A stretch of DNA of 64,000 nt from RUG11462 sp036308645 (GCA_036308645.1 JAXJVH010000052.1:47041-111040); one strand, 5' to 3'. Positions 49,503 through 58,939 are shown, counted from the stretch's first letter. The notes: generated by a model not told the origin, from the sequence alone. Made by a program: numbers and translations.

Positions 49503-51617
49503 ATGAATGTCAGACGCAAAAAAATTCTATCAATTTTAATGTGTTTATGTTTAGTTTTAAGCACATTAACCGTATCAATGGTATCAGTCGGCGCTGATAC
49601 ATACGGTGATTTTGAGTATTCTGTACTTGATGACGGTACTGTAGAAATCACAGGCTATACAGGTAGTGCAACTACACTTGAAATCCCGGCAGAAATTGAC
49701 GGAAAAGCAGTAACAAGCATTGGTGATGAGGCATTTTATAATTGCGAATCATTAACAAGCGTAACAATTCCTGATAGCGTAACAAGCATTGGTGGTTATG
49801 CATTTGCTTATTGCAATTCATTAACAAGCATAACAATTCCAAATAGCGTAACAAGCATTGGTGATGAGGCATTTCGAAGTTGCACATCATTAACAAGCAT
49901 AACAATAGGTGATAGCGTAACAAGCATTGGTTATAGGGCATTTTGGGATTGCACATCATTAACAAGCGTAACAATAGTTAATAGTGTAACAAGCATTGGT
50001 GATGAGGCATTTGCTTGGTGCGAATCATTAACAAGCATAACAATCCCCGATAGTGTAACAAGCATTGGTAGTTATGCATTTGAAGATTGCACATCATTAA
50101 CAAGTATAAATGTTGATGAAAATAATGAAAATTATTGTGATATCAATGGTATTTTATTTAATAAAGATAAAACAGAACTTATACAATATCCCATCGGCAA
50201 AACTGATATATCATATACAATCCCTAATAGCGTAACAAGCATTGGTGAGGGTGCATTTGAAGATTGCACATCATTAACAAGCGTGACAATAGGTAATAGC
50301 GTAACAAGTATTGGTAATGGTGCATTTAGAGGTTGCACATCATTAACAAACATAACAATCCCTGATAGTGTAACAAGCATTGGTTGGTATGCATTTTATA
50401 ATTGCGAATCACTAACAAGCATAACAATCCCTGATAGCGTAACAAGCATTGGTAGTTATGCATTTGAAGATTGCACATCATTAACAAGCGTAACAATTCC
50501 AAATAGCGTAACAAGTATTGATATTGGTGCATTTGAAGATTGCACATCATTAACAAGCGTAACAATTCCAAATAGCGTAACAAGTATTGGTGATTTTGCA
50601 TTTGGTTATTGTACATCATTAACAAGTATAACAATCCCAGATACCGTAACAAGCATTGGTAGTTATGCATTTAATGGTTGCGAATCATTAACAAGCATAA
50701 CAATCCCAGATAGTGTAATAAGCATTGGTGTTTCGGCATTTTATAATACAGGATATTATAATAATAAAGATAATTGGGAAAATAATGTTTTGTATATAGG
50801 TAATTATTTAATTTCTGCAAGTTATTATTACTATAATGAAGATACAGAGGAAGAAACAAGCTTTGAAGTATCAGGTGATTATACAATAATAGACGGTACA
50901 AAAGTAATTGCTGATAGTGCATTTAGAGGTTGCGAATCATTAACAAGCGTAACAATTCCCGATAGCGTAACAAGCATTGGTGGTTATGCATTTTATGGTT
51001 GCAGATCATTAACAAGCGTAACAATCCCTGATAGTGTAACAAGTATTGGTGAGTATGCATTTGGTTACATATGGGATGATGATTTTGAAGAAGATGTAGT
51101 CAAAGACGGCTTTACTATAAAAGGCTATACAAATTCAGAAGCCGAAAGATATGCAAATGATAACGGCATAATTTTTATAGCATTAGATGGTGAAAATCCA
51201 ACCACTCCAACCGAACCTACAACCCCAACGCAGAGTACAGCTAAGCCTACAGTAACCACATCTAACCAAACACCTATCGGTCCGACTAAACCAACGAATA
51301 CGACTGTAACAACTACTAAGGCGACTACAACAACTAAGGCGGTTGCAAATTCATTTAAAGCGCCTAAGGTTAAGGCTAAGGCTTCAAAAGGAAAAATCAG
51401 CTTAACTTTGAAAAAGGTAAAAGGCACAGCAGGTTATCAGGTGCGTTATAAAATTAAAGGCAAATGGAAAGTTAAAACCTTTAAAATCAAGAAAAACGCA
51501 ACAAAGGTAATTAAGAAGCTTAAAAAAGGTAAATATAAAGTACAGATTAGATTAATCAATAATTCCAAAAAAGCGCTTAGCAATTGGAGCAAAGTAAAAA
51601 CAGTTAAAGTAAAATAA
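49503..51617 (+). CDS. BspA-like leucine-rich-repeat surface protein
   Basis: About 704 residues from ATG at 49503 (MNVRRKKILSIL), which gives a signal peptide ending near residue 32; upstream in-frame starts lack signal-peptide logic. Residues 35-570 hold about 17 LRR_5 repeats of 23 residues (SLTSVTIPDSVTSIGGYAFYGC), interrupted by two longer inserts (near 210 and 430). A Thr/Pro-rich linker and a Lys-rich fibronectin-like domain (about 615-704) follow. No LPxTG sorting signal; the basic end may bind the wall. Such proteins act in adhesion; the ligand is unknown. Confidence 0.9.
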   Translation: MNVRRKKILSILMCLCLVLSTLTVSMVSVGADTYGDFEYSVLDDGTVEITGYTGSATTLEIPAEIDGKAVTSIGDEAFYNCESLTSVTIPDSVTSIGGYAFAYCNSLTSITIPNSVTSIGDEAFRSCTSLTSITIGDSVTSIGYRAFWDCTSLTSVTIVNSVTSIGDEAFAWCESLTSITIPDSVTSIGSYAFEDCTSLTSINVDENNENYCDINGILFNKDKTELIQYPIGKTDISYTIPNSVTSIGEGAFEDCTSLTSVTIGNSVTSIGNGAFRGCTSLTNITIPDSVTSIGWYAFYNCESLTSITIPDSVTSIGSYAFEDCTSLTSVTIPNSVTSIDIGAFEDCTSLTSVTIPNSVTSIGDFAFGYCTSLTSITIPDTVTSIGSYAFNGCESLTSITIPDSVISIGVSAFYNTGYYNNKDNWENNVLYIGNYLISASYYYYNEDTEEETSFEVSGDYTIIDGTKVIADSAFRGCESLTSVTIPDSVTSIGGYAFYGCRSLTSVTIPDSVTSIGEYAFGYIWDDDFEEDVVKDGFTIKGYTNSEAERYANDNGIIFIALDGENPTTPTEPTTPTQSTAKPTVTTSNQTPIGPTKPTNTTVTTTKATTTTKAVANSFKAPKVKAKASKGKISLTLKKVKGTAGYQVRYKIKGKWKVKTFKIKKNATKVIKKLKKGKYKVQIRLINNSKKALSNWSKVKTVKVK

Positions 51618-51628
51618 GATTTACACAG

Positions 51629-51668
51629 AAAAACGGAGTTAACCTGTTTTAGGTTGACTCCGTTTTAT
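51629..51668 (+). terminator. Terminator of the BspA-like gene
   Basis: AAAACGGAGTTAACC paired with GGTTGACTCCGTTTT, short loop, then T. Confidence 0.85.
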
Positions 51669-51697
51669 AGTTTATTTATAGTTTATATTTATTAAAC

Positions 51698-51828
51698 GGT
51701 GTGTCAAGGATGCCACACCCTACAATTGTAGGTAAGATTTTGGGCGTATAAATAAACGGTACGACGAGTCGTCGTACCCTACAAGTTTAGATTTGTATTT
51801 GATTTGTAGGGGAACGCAATTTGTCCCC
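51698..51828. repeat. Cluster of three dispersed palindromes
   Basis: GGTGTG...CACACC then CCTACAA (51698-51724), GGTACGACGA-g-TCGTCGTACC then CTACAAG (51758-51784, perfect), and GTAGGGGAACGCAATTTGTCCCC (51806-51828). The first two share AAACGGT before and CCCTACAA after. The 285-bp gap 51618-51902 holds nothing else besides the terminator. Confidence 0.75.
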
Positions 51829-51902
51829 ATATAAAGTGAATATAGTGTTTATTTTTTTGATAGGGGATGTTTTTTACAGTCTCGATTTTGAACTTTCTTA
51901 AT

Positions 51903-52769
51903 TTATCTTTCTTTGCCCAAGAAAAACAGTGCTAATGTACCCGGACCTGAATGAGCGCCGATAACAGGACCGATATCGGCAAAAATTTTAACCTCTACCC
52001 CGTAAGTCTTTTTAACTATATCGGCAAGAGCCTTTGCGTCGTCAATACAATCACCGTGTGAAATAAATACCGTTCCCTTATTCGGTGTAATACTTAATTC
52101 GCCGTATTTATCGGCAATGGCTTGTATAGCGGCTTTTCTACCGCGAGCCTTAAACATATTTATAAGTTTTCCGTCGTTATCCATGTGCATTATAGGCTTA
52201 ATTCCGAGTAAACCGCCTACAAACGCAACAGTAGGACTTACTCTGCCGCCCCGTTTTAAATACACCAAATCGTCAACGGTAAACCAATGACAAAGATTTA
52301 AACGGTTATTATACGCAAATTGGGCAGCCTGCTCAATAGACGCACCCTCGTTTTTCTTTTGGACGGTAAGATATACAAGCAATCCCATTCCTGCCGAAGC
52401 AGAAAGTGTATCAACAGTAATAATTTTTCTGTCGGGATATTCTTCCTTTAATTCTTCAACCGCAAGATGCGCCGAATTATATGTTGTACTGAGTCCCGAA
52501 GAAAATGCGATATATAAAAGGTCACAGCCGTCAGCCAATATTTTGCCGAACTCCTCTTTAAAGGTTGCGATGTTTATAGCAGAAGTCTTTGCCACTTTGC
52601 CCTCACGCATTCTCCCGTAAAAGTCTTTGGCGGAAAGGTCATAGTTTGAATACTGCTTGTCCTCGTCCTGAAACATAAAGGTAAGCGGAATAACTCTAAC
52701 GCCCCATTCTTCTAATATTTCAGGGGCAATATCGCAAGCCGAATCAGTATAAATAACATAGTTGTTCAT
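51903..52769 (-). CDS. DegV family fatty-acid-binding protein
   Basis: 288 residues. Opens YVIYTDSACDIAPEILEEWGVRVIPLTF, with FSSGLSTTYNSA and the late IGPVIGAHSGPGTLALFFLG, all DegV signatures. Family members bind fatty acids, and homologues (FakB) present them to a kinase for phospholipid synthesis. No fakA is in the window. AGGAGAAT precedes the ATG at 52769. Confidence 0.92.
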   Translation of the reverse strand: MNNYVIYTDSACDIAPEILEEWGVRVIPLTFMFQDEDKQYSNYDLSAKDFYGRMREGKVAKTSAINIATFKEEFGKILADGCDLLYIAFSSGLSTTYNSAHLAVEELKEEYPDRKIITVDTLSASAGMGLLVYLTVQKKNEGASIEQAAQFAYNNRLNLCHWFTVDDLVYLKRGGRVSPTVAFVGGLLGIKPIMHMDNDGKLINMFKARGRKAAIQAIADKYGELSITPNKGTVFISHGDCIDDAKALADIVKKTYGVEVKIFADIGPVIGAHSGPGTLALFFLGKER

Positions 52770-52890
52770 AACTATTCTCCTGTTTGTTTGTTTTTAAAAG
52801 AAAATAAATTATTTTCTAATCAATTATAACCATAACACATCACCAAAATCAAGTGTTTTCGCCAAATTTGATTATACTTTTAAATATCGT

Positions 52891-52920
52891 TGGTAGAGTC
52901 GGTGTTCCGCTGACTCTACC
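52891..52920. repeat. Dispersed palindrome
   Basis: GGTAGAGTC...GACTCTACC (perfect 9-bp arms, 11-base loop), similar in form to those at 51.7 kb. Confidence 0.6.
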
Positions 52921-52969
52921 CACAGTAGAATATGCCGAAAACAGGCTTTAATATAAAGGATTTTGCAAG

Positions 52970-52998
52970 TTGATTTTAATTATATAACGTGTTATAAT
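52970..52998 (+). promoter_or_regulatory. Promoter of the XRE membrane regulator gene
   Basis: TTGATT (52970-52975), 17-bp spacer, TATAAT (52993-52998). Confidence 0.65.
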
Positions 52999-53044
52999 AA
53001 AACTGTGCCAATCAAAGCAAAATCGTTAAAGCGAGGTGTGTATA

Positions 53045-53638
53045 ATGGAAAATATTAAGTCTACTGTTGCAAAAAATATTGCGTCATTGAGAACAAAGGC
53101 AGGTATTACTCAAATTGAACTTGCTCAAAAACTCAATTATTCGGATAAAGCCGTTTCAAAATGGGAAAGAGGAGAGTCTGTTCCCGATATTACGGTTTTA
53201 GCAAAAATCGCCAAAACATTCAACGTTTCGCTTGACTTTCTTGTATTTGGTAAAGAAAAAAATTATGATAAAAAGGAAAATCCAACACCGCCAAACGCTT
53301 CAAAACACAACCGTATGATTATAACCGCTTTGAGCATTATACTTATATGGCTGATAACCGTTTTATCTTTTGTGATAAACTTTGAAATGGGCGTAAGCGA
53401 AGGCGTATTGCTTACTTTTATTTGTGCAATACCCGCTTCTTTAATAGTGTGGCTTGTTTTTAATTCCATCTGGTTTAACCGCCGAAGAAATTTTTTAATC
53501 GTTTCAATATTGATGTGGTCGGTTATCGGAGCGGTTTATTTTAGTTTTTTAACTTTTAGCATAAATATTCCGCTGATTTTTTTATTAGGTATCCCGGGAC
53601 AAATTGCAATTTTCCTGTGGTCAAAATTTATATTATAA
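53045..53638 (+). CDS. XRE-family regulator fused to membrane helices
   Basis: About 197 residues from ATG at 53045, preceded by GCGAGGTG; a GTG three codons earlier overlaps that site. Residues 5-65 are an HTH_3 domain (IASLRTKAGITQIELAQKLNYSDKAVSKWERGESVPDITVLAKIAKTFNVSLDFLV). After a charged linker, four hydrophobic helices follow (about 92-112, 120-140, 150-170, 175-195). This HTH-plus-membrane layout is common in Clostridia and suggests a membrane-tethered regulator. Signal unknown. Confidence 0.85.
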   Translation: MENIKSTVAKNIASLRTKAGITQIELAQKLNYSDKAVSKWERGESVPDITVLAKIAKTFNVSLDFLVFGKEKNYDKKENPTPPNASKHNRMIITALSIILIWLITVLSFVINFEMGVSEGVLLTFICAIPASLIVWLVFNSIWFNRRRNFLIVSILMWSVIGAVYFSFLTFSINIPLIFLLGIPGQIAIFLWSKFIL

Positions 53639-53645
53639 AAAAACA

Positions 53646-53679
53646 CCCTTGCATCAAGTAGCAGATGCAAGGGATTTTT
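53646..53679. terminator. Terminator
   Basis: CCCTTGCATC-aagtagca-GATGCAAGGG then ATTTTT; between converging XRE and NUDIX genes. Confidence 0.88.
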
Positions 53680-53700
53680 GTGATGATAAAAACATTAGAT

Positions 53701-54246
53701 TTAATCTTTATTGGCAGAGGTTGAATCATTTCTTGTATGTGTGCCATTATGATTTTTCATATAAAATAACAATTCAATAAGACTTTTGTGATAAGGAATA
53801 AATGTACCATCATCAATCATTTTTATAATTTCAGTCTGACTTGCCCATTTAGCATTTTGGACTTCTTCATACTGTAATTTTAAATCTGAAATATCTATAT
53901 TTTTTTCAATCAAATAAATATCATCAAATCCACCGTCAAAATTAATTGTTAGTGAGGCACGCTTATTATATAAAGAAATATCAATTCCAAGTTCTTCTGA
54001 AATTTCACGCTCTGCGGCAACTTGACTTGTTTCACCTGTAATGGCACTTCCGCCTACAGATATATCCCACATATTAGACCATCCTTTTTTGAATGGTTGT
54101 CGTTGCTGAATAAGCATTTCATTGTTATCATTAAAAATACATGCATGAATGACAATTCTATAATATCCATGCGGGATTTTTTCGCCGCGAAGCATTTTTT
54201 TATCTGATTTTTCTCTGTCTTTTGTGTATAAATCCCATAATTCCAT
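53701..54246 (-). CDS. NUDIX hydrolase
   Basis: 181 residues. Complete Nudix box GSAITGETSQVAAEREISEELGI (GX5EX7REUXEEXGU) near residues 64-86. The surrounding MWDISVGG and start WDLYTKDREK resemble the isopentenyl-diphosphate isomerase-like NUDIX group in Firmicutes. Substrate unknown. It follows a HIT-like gene 14 bases upstream; both are probably co-transcribed. Confidence 0.9.
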   Translation of the reverse strand: MELWDLYTKDREKSDKKMLRGEKIPHGYYRIVIHACIFNDNNEMLIQQRQPFKKGWSNMWDISVGGSAITGETSQVAAEREISEELGIDISLYNKRASLTINFDGGFDDIYLIEKNIDISDLKLQYEEVQNAKWASQTEIIKMIDDGTFIPYHKSLIELLFYMKNHNGTHTRNDSTSANKD

Positions 54247-54260
54247 TAGTAGGTTTCTTT

Positions 54261-54719
54261 CTATTCCTCTATATTTTCTTTAAGATACTTTGCTATTTTG
54301 GCTTTCATTTCGCCATGCTTTTCTTCCGAGTATTTGTTTTTATCAGCAAATCTTTGTTCGTATGGATAGAAATATGTCGGTAGTGATTTGTTTTCTTTAG
54401 GCTCCCAATCATATCTTGCCTCAATGCGAGCGTGCAGATAGTGGTCTTTATTCATTAATATCTGATAATTAATTTTTAATGGCTTGCAAACTTCATTAAT
54501 TGCATCGCCGATTAAAGTCATATCAGAAAGAAATTGTGTGCGTTCTTCCATAGATAGTTCATTTAATGAATCACATTTCGGATATCTTAATAATACACAG
54601 TAGCCGGGTAAAAACTGATAATCTCCGATTACCGCAAAACCGCTTTTTAACCGAGCAATAACCATAGGATTTTCGCCTTTAACAGCCGAACCTATTCGGT
54701 CTTTTTTCCATTCTTCCAT
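54261..54719 (-). CDS. HIT-like protein with degenerate histidine triad
   Basis: 152 residues. The region FLPGYCVLLRYPKCDSLNELSMEERTQFLSDMTLIGDAI is HIT-like, and the motif position reads YLHARIEARYDWEP where HIT proteins have HxHxHxxxRY: only the central His remains. The C-terminus is charged and helical. HIT proteins hydrolyse or transfer nucleotides; activity here is uncertain. AGGAGAT precedes the ATG. Adjacent to a NUDIX gene. Confidence 0.75.
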   Translation of the reverse strand: MEEWKKDRIGSAVKGENPMVIARLKSGFAVIGDYQFLPGYCVLLRYPKCDSLNELSMEERTQFLSDMTLIGDAINEVCKPLKINYQILMNKDHYLHARIEARYDWEPKENKSLPTYFYPYEQRFADKNKYSEEKHGEMKAKIAKYLKENIEE

Positions 54720-54782
54720 AATAAATTAATCTCCTCTTTTAAAAAGTTTTATTTAAACCTAAAACTTTTTGCTTATTGATCA

Positions 54783-55331
54783 TCACATTTTATTTTCATC
54801 ATAATGCGCACGTTCGCCGCCGATAAATTTTAATCTTGTTCTTGCCGCAATAATATGCGCTTCGCCGATTTTTTTAACCGATAATCTTACGGGAACCGCC
54901 ACTTCTTTTAAGTGCATACCGATAAGCGTACCGCCGATATCTATTCCTGCGTCTGCCTTTATATGCTCAACTGCGGTAGGATTTTTAAAAGTGTTGTAAG
55001 CGGCGGTTGCAAAAGAGCCGCCTGCTTTAGGTTGCGGAACAACATTCACCTGTTGTAAATTCAAACGCTCGGCTAATTCGGTTTCAATAATAATTGCCCT
55101 GTTTAAATGCTCACAGCACTGCGCCGCCAAATAAATTCCTTTTTCATTCAGAATACCGTAAATCACATTAAAAAGTTCATTTGCGGTTTCTACAGAGGAG
55201 TGAGTTCCGATTTTTTCGCCGATAACCTCGCTTGAAGAACAACCCACAACCAAAATATCGCCTTTTTTCAGTTTTGAAATCTCTATTAATTCATTTATGG
55301 CTGTTTCAGCCTGATTTTTAAAGTCAGACAT
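54783..55331 (-). CDS. UPF0340 (TIGR01440, YwlG-like) protein
   Basis: 182 residues. Family motifs: LVVGCSSSEVIGEKIGTHSS, AAQCCEHLNRAIIIE, VPQPKAGGSFATAAY and GIDIGGTLIGMHLKEVAVPVR. Widely conserved in Firmicutes, function unknown; it belongs to a fold related to a sugar-phosphate or NAD-binding group. AAAGGAGAG precedes the ATG at 55331. Confidence 0.9.
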   Translation of the reverse strand: MSDFKNQAETAINELIEISKLKKGDILVVGCSSSEVIGEKIGTHSSVETANELFNVIYGILNEKGIYLAAQCCEHLNRAIIIETELAERLNLQQVNVVPQPKAGGSFATAAYNTFKNPTAVEHIKADAGIDIGGTLIGMHLKEVAVPVRLSVKKIGEAHIIAARTRLKFIGGERAHYDENKM

Positions 55332-55376
55332 AAAAATAATCTCTCCTTTTAGAGTATTATACCCATACTATGCTAA

Positions 55377-55402
55377 AAATGACCGCTTTTGGCGGTCATT
55401 TT
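55377..55402 (-). terminator. Terminator of pfkA
   Basis: AAATGACCGC-caaaa-GCGGTCATTT with T tail on the minus strand, 15 bases past the pfkA stop. Confidence 0.85.
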
Positions 55403-55416
55403 ACTTTTTAATTTAA

Positions 55417-56382
55417 TTAGATGCCGATTTCCTCGGCAACTTTGTAAAGGTCGGTTTCAAAAACTCTTTCCATCTGTAATGCTTCATAAATATCAAAATC
55501 AACCACACGATTGTCTTTAAGAGCGATTACTCGATTACCGATACCTTTTTCAAGTAAGTTTACAGCGGCAACACCCATGGTAGAAGCGCAAACTCTGTCG
55601 CGAACAGACGGATTACCGCCACGCTGAACATGACCGAGAATAGAAGCACGGGATTCAATGCCTGTGGCTTCTTCAATGCGTTTAGCAAGCGAGTCAACGC
55701 CGCCTACGCCCTCGGCAACAACGATAATAAAGTGTTTCTTGCCGCTTGCCTGACCTTTATTAATTTTAGTAATAATCTGCTCGAAAGTCCATTCAACCTC
55801 CGGAACAAGAATACAGGTAGCGCCTACTGCTATGCCTGTATGAAGAGCAATATCGCCGCAGTTTCTGCCCATAACCTCACAAACTGTACATCTTTCATGC
55901 GACTGGGAAGTATCACGAATTTTATCAATCATTTCAACGGCTGTGTTCATAGCGGTATCAAAACCGATTGTATAATCGGTACAAGCGATATCATTATCAA
56001 TTGTACCCGGAACGCCTATACAAGGGATTCCTCTTAAAGATAAATCACGAGCGCCTCTGTAAGAACCGTCGCCGCCGATAACAACGCAACCCTCAATACC
56101 GTATTTTTTACAGGTTGCAATAGCCTTTTGCATACCCTCTTCGGTTTTGAACTCTGGACTGCGGGCAGTATAAAGAACAGTACCGCCTCTGTGAATTATA
56201 TCTGAAACGCTTCTAAGGTCCATTTCAAAAACATCATCATGAATAAGACCGTTATATCCGCGGTGGATACCGTAAACTTTCATACCTCTGGAAATAGCCG
56301 CACGAACAACAGCACGAACAACTGCGTTCATTCCGGGAGCGTCGCCGCCTGATGTCAGTACACCAATAGTTTTAGTAGCCAT
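55417..56382 (-). CDS. pfkA: ATP-dependent 6-phosphofructokinase
   Basis: 321 residues, canonical PfkA length. LTSGGDAPGMNAVVRAVVR, GGDGSYRGA (Gly-Asp-Gly for ATP use), PGTIDNDIACTDYTIGFDTA with the catalytic Asp, EVMGRNCGDIA and LGHVQRGGNPS. Phosphorylates fructose-6-phosphate in glycolysis. The Gly following GGDGS pattern indicates ATP rather than pyrophosphate. ATAAGGAGT precedes the ATG. Monocistronic. Confidence 0.96.
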   Translation of the reverse strand: MATKTIGVLTSGGDAPGMNAVVRAVVRAAISRGMKVYGIHRGYNGLIHDDVFEMDLRSVSDIIHRGGTVLYTARSPEFKTEEGMQKAIATCKKYGIEGCVVIGGDGSYRGARDLSLRGIPCIGVPGTIDNDIACTDYTIGFDTAMNTAVEMIDKIRDTSQSHERCTVCEVMGRNCGDIALHTGIAVGATCILVPEVEWTFEQIITKINKGQASGKKHFIIVVAEGVGGVDSLAKRIEEATGIESRASILGHVQRGGNPSVRDRVCASTMGVAAVNLLEKGIGNRVIALKDNRVVDFDIYEALQMERVFETDLYKVAEEIGI

Positions 56383-56591
56383 TTTGTTTACTCCTTATAT
56401 AAAAATATATAACAAAACTATTATAATAAATTTGTTCGCTAAATTCAAGTGTTTTTTTATACTTTTAATATATGTAGGCATATAATTTTAGGTTTTTTAT
56501 GAAATATCAGGGCGTACTGCTCTAAAAACTGCTTGTTTTTTATCTTTTCTGTGCTATAATAAATACAATATTTCTTATTTCAGAGGTTGCT

Positions 56592-58247
56592 ATGGCTAAA
56601 AAATTAAAGAAAAACGGATTTGTTGACGGCACTTTAATATCGTACCTTTCAATTGTTTTTACCAAAATACTCGGCGTTTTATATATCATCCCGTTTACTG
56701 CGCTTATCGGCGAAAACGGTATGATTATTTATTCCTGCGCCTATCTTATCTATAATCTTGTGCTTAACGCTTCCACCTCGGGTATTCCCACCGCTACAAG
56801 CATACTCATATCAGAGTATAATACAAAAGAACTTCATAAATCAAAAATGAAGATTTACCGAATAGGCAACGCTATTTCAATGGGAATGGGCATAACTTTC
56901 TTTATTATTTTGCAGTTTTTTGCGAATAGTATTGCAGATTTTTATCTTAATAAAATGGCGAGTTCCTATCAAAACGTCAGCGTTGCAGACGTTGCCTCGG
57001 CTATAAGATGTATCGGCGTTTGTTTGTTGGTTGTGCCGTTTTTATCAATTTTCCGCGGTTTTCTGCAAGGACATAAAGTGCTTGCGGTTTCGGCATTTTC
57101 ACAGGTAATCGAGCAGGTTACAAGAATTGCGGCGGTGCTTTTAGGCGCTTATATAGCGGTAAGAGTGTTCAATCTTTCATCATCGGTCGGTGTAAATATC
57201 GCATTACTCGGTGCAGGGATCGGCGCTTTGGCGGCGACAATATATCTAAAATTAAAAGCGAGAAACAGCGATGACGTAATTATTAAAGTTTCGGACGAGC
57301 CGAATACTTTAAGCACAAAAACAGTTATAAAAAAGTTTTTGCTCCATTGCATACCCATTATGATTGTTGCTGTATCGGCTAATATTTATGAAATTGTAGA
57401 TAATGTGCTGGTGGTTTATACTCTTTCAAGCCTTAAACTTAAAGATAACCTTATCATCGGTTCAATAATTTCAACTTACGGGCCTAAAATCGCTATGATT
57501 ATCAGCGCTCTTGCTATGGGACTTACAAGCACAATTGTACCGGAGATGTCGTCTTTGGTTGCTAAAAATGATTTAAAACAGGCAAATGATAAACTTTGCT
57601 CGGCTTTAAACATCATCTTCGCAATTGCTTTGCCTATCACCGTAGGAATAGTGGTGCTTTCTAATCCTGTTTATTCCTTTTTCTATAATCAAAACGGAGC
57701 GCAGTACGGCGGATTTATTCTTAAATTTATAGTTCCTGTCAATGTTATTTCATGTATAAAAATTACGCTTTGTATGGCTATGCAGGGGCTTAAAAAGACA
57801 AAAGCAGTCTGCACCGCCACTATTACGGGCATTATTGTAAACATTATTCTTGACGTACCGCTTATGTATCTGTTTTATTATCTCGGAGCCGGTCAGCATT
57901 GCTATATCGGTGCAATGATTTCAACCGTTATAGGTCAAAGCATCTGCATAGTTATGATACTCGTTTCCTTGAGAAAATCCTTTAATTTCAGATACGGAAG
58001 TATTATAAAACCGTTTATCAATTCAGCCGTTCCGTCGCTTATTATGGGCGTTGCGGTATTTGTATTAAACTATATTTTCCCTGTATCAAATACAAGAAGC
58101 ATTACTCAAATCATTCATCTTGGTTTATATGCCGTTATCGGCGCAGTTATTTATTTCGTGTTGATTTATTTAAACGGCTCTGTTTATACCGTTTTCGGCG
58201 AAAAAACCGTTAATAATGTACTTAAAAAATTACATCTTAAAAGATGA
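56592..58247 (+). CDS. Oligosaccharide flippase family protein (SpoVB/MurJ-like)
   Basis: 551 residues, about 14 membrane helices. Opening GFVDGTLISYLSIVFTKILGVLYIIPFTALIGENGMIIYSCAYLIYNLVL and later IVPEMSSLVAKNDLKQANDKL and GLKKTKAVCTATITGIIVNIILDVPLMYLF match the polysaccharide-transport/SpoVB branch of the MOP superfamily. Probably flips a lipid-linked oligosaccharide, possibly peptidoglycan precursor in spore cortex formation. A promoter (TTGTTT-16-TATAAT, 56533-56560) precedes it. Confidence 0.87.
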   Translation: MAKKLKKNGFVDGTLISYLSIVFTKILGVLYIIPFTALIGENGMIIYSCAYLIYNLVLNASTSGIPTATSILISEYNTKELHKSKMKIYRIGNAISMGMGITFFIILQFFANSIADFYLNKMASSYQNVSVADVASAIRCIGVCLLVVPFLSIFRGFLQGHKVLAVSAFSQVIEQVTRIAAVLLGAYIAVRVFNLSSSVGVNIALLGAGIGALAATIYLKLKARNSDDVIIKVSDEPNTLSTKTVIKKFLLHCIPIMIVAVSANIYEIVDNVLVVYTLSSLKLKDNLIIGSIISTYGPKIAMIISALAMGLTSTIVPEMSSLVAKNDLKQANDKLCSALNIIFAIALPITVGIVVLSNPVYSFFYNQNGAQYGGFILKFIVPVNVISCIKITLCMAMQGLKKTKAVCTATITGIIVNIILDVPLMYLFYYLGAGQHCYIGAMISTVIGQSICIVMILVSLRKSFNFRYGSIIKPFINSAVPSLIMGVAVFVLNYIFPVSNTRSITQIIHLGLYAVIGAVIYFVLIYLNGSVYTVFGEKTVNNVLKKLHLKR

Positions 58248-58297
58248 AAATTTAAACAAAAAATCTCGATAAAACGAGTAAAAAGGAGATGGCAAAA

Positions 58298-58939
58298 TTG
58301 AGGAAATGTTTAGACTGCGGAAAAGAACTAAAAGATGTAGATATGGTTTGTCCCGACTGTGGCTCGGAAAACCTTTCGCTTATTGATGACAATGATGAAA
58401 AAGTTTATAAGGAAAAGAAGCCAAAAGGCGGTATAATTGTTTTAATAATATTGTTTATAATAGGTGTTGCGGCAGGAATATTGGTTTACTCAAGTTCTCA
58501 AAAATCCGTTCCCGCAGAACCTGTTGAAACCGCAATCAAAGCGCTTTATTCGGGCGATCTCGAAGGATATATCGATGAGATGTACGGCGCTTTTCAAACC
58601 GACGCCGAAAACTATTTAACCTCCGAATACGGAAGTTTTGAAGAATACAGCGAAAGCATAAAATCGACTCTTGAAAACGCTTACGGCGACGATTATACAA
58701 TCGAAACAAAGGTTGTTGATGTTTTTTCATACTCCGATAAAATGGTTGAGTTTGTAAATGAAGCGTGTGACTCGGCAGGATACAAGGCGGATATTACGGA
58801 TTTAAAGCATATAACGGTCAGAGTCGTAACTAAAAATGACGAAGGCGCTCAAACCTACTATATAGCAGATGATTATTCTGCACAAATCGGCGGAAAATGG
58901 TACTTCTTACCTGAAAGTATGCTTTCCTCCGACGATTAA
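58298..58939 (+). CDS. Zinc-ribbon membrane protein with extracellular domain
   Basis: About 213 residues from TTG at 58298 (GGAG lies 9 bases upstream; an ATG at 58289 would abut the ribosome site). N-terminal double CxxC zinc ribbon (KCLDCGKELKDVDMVCPDCGSEN), one membrane helix (about 45-65), then an acidic extracellular domain (DVFSYSDKMVEFVNEACDSAGY...YIADDYSAQIGGKWYFLPESM) resembling DUF4878/lumazine-type small accumulators. Function unknown. Downstream of the flippase gene by 41 bases. Confidence 0.8.
   Translation: MRKCLDCGKELKDVDMVCPDCGSENLSLIDDNDEKVYKEKKPKGGIIVLIILFIIGVAAGILVYSSSQKSVPAEPVETAIKALYSGDLEGYIDEMYGAFQTDAENYLTSEYGSFEEYSESIKSTLENAYGDDYTIETKVVDVFSYSDKMVEFVNEACDSAGYKADITDLKHITVRVVTKNDEGAQTYYIADDYSAQIGGKWYFLPESMLSSDD

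Noticed and set aside
49690..51070. CRISPR-like regular repeats
   Set aside because: The repeats are in-frame codons of a leucine-rich-repeat protein, 69 bp long, without spacers.
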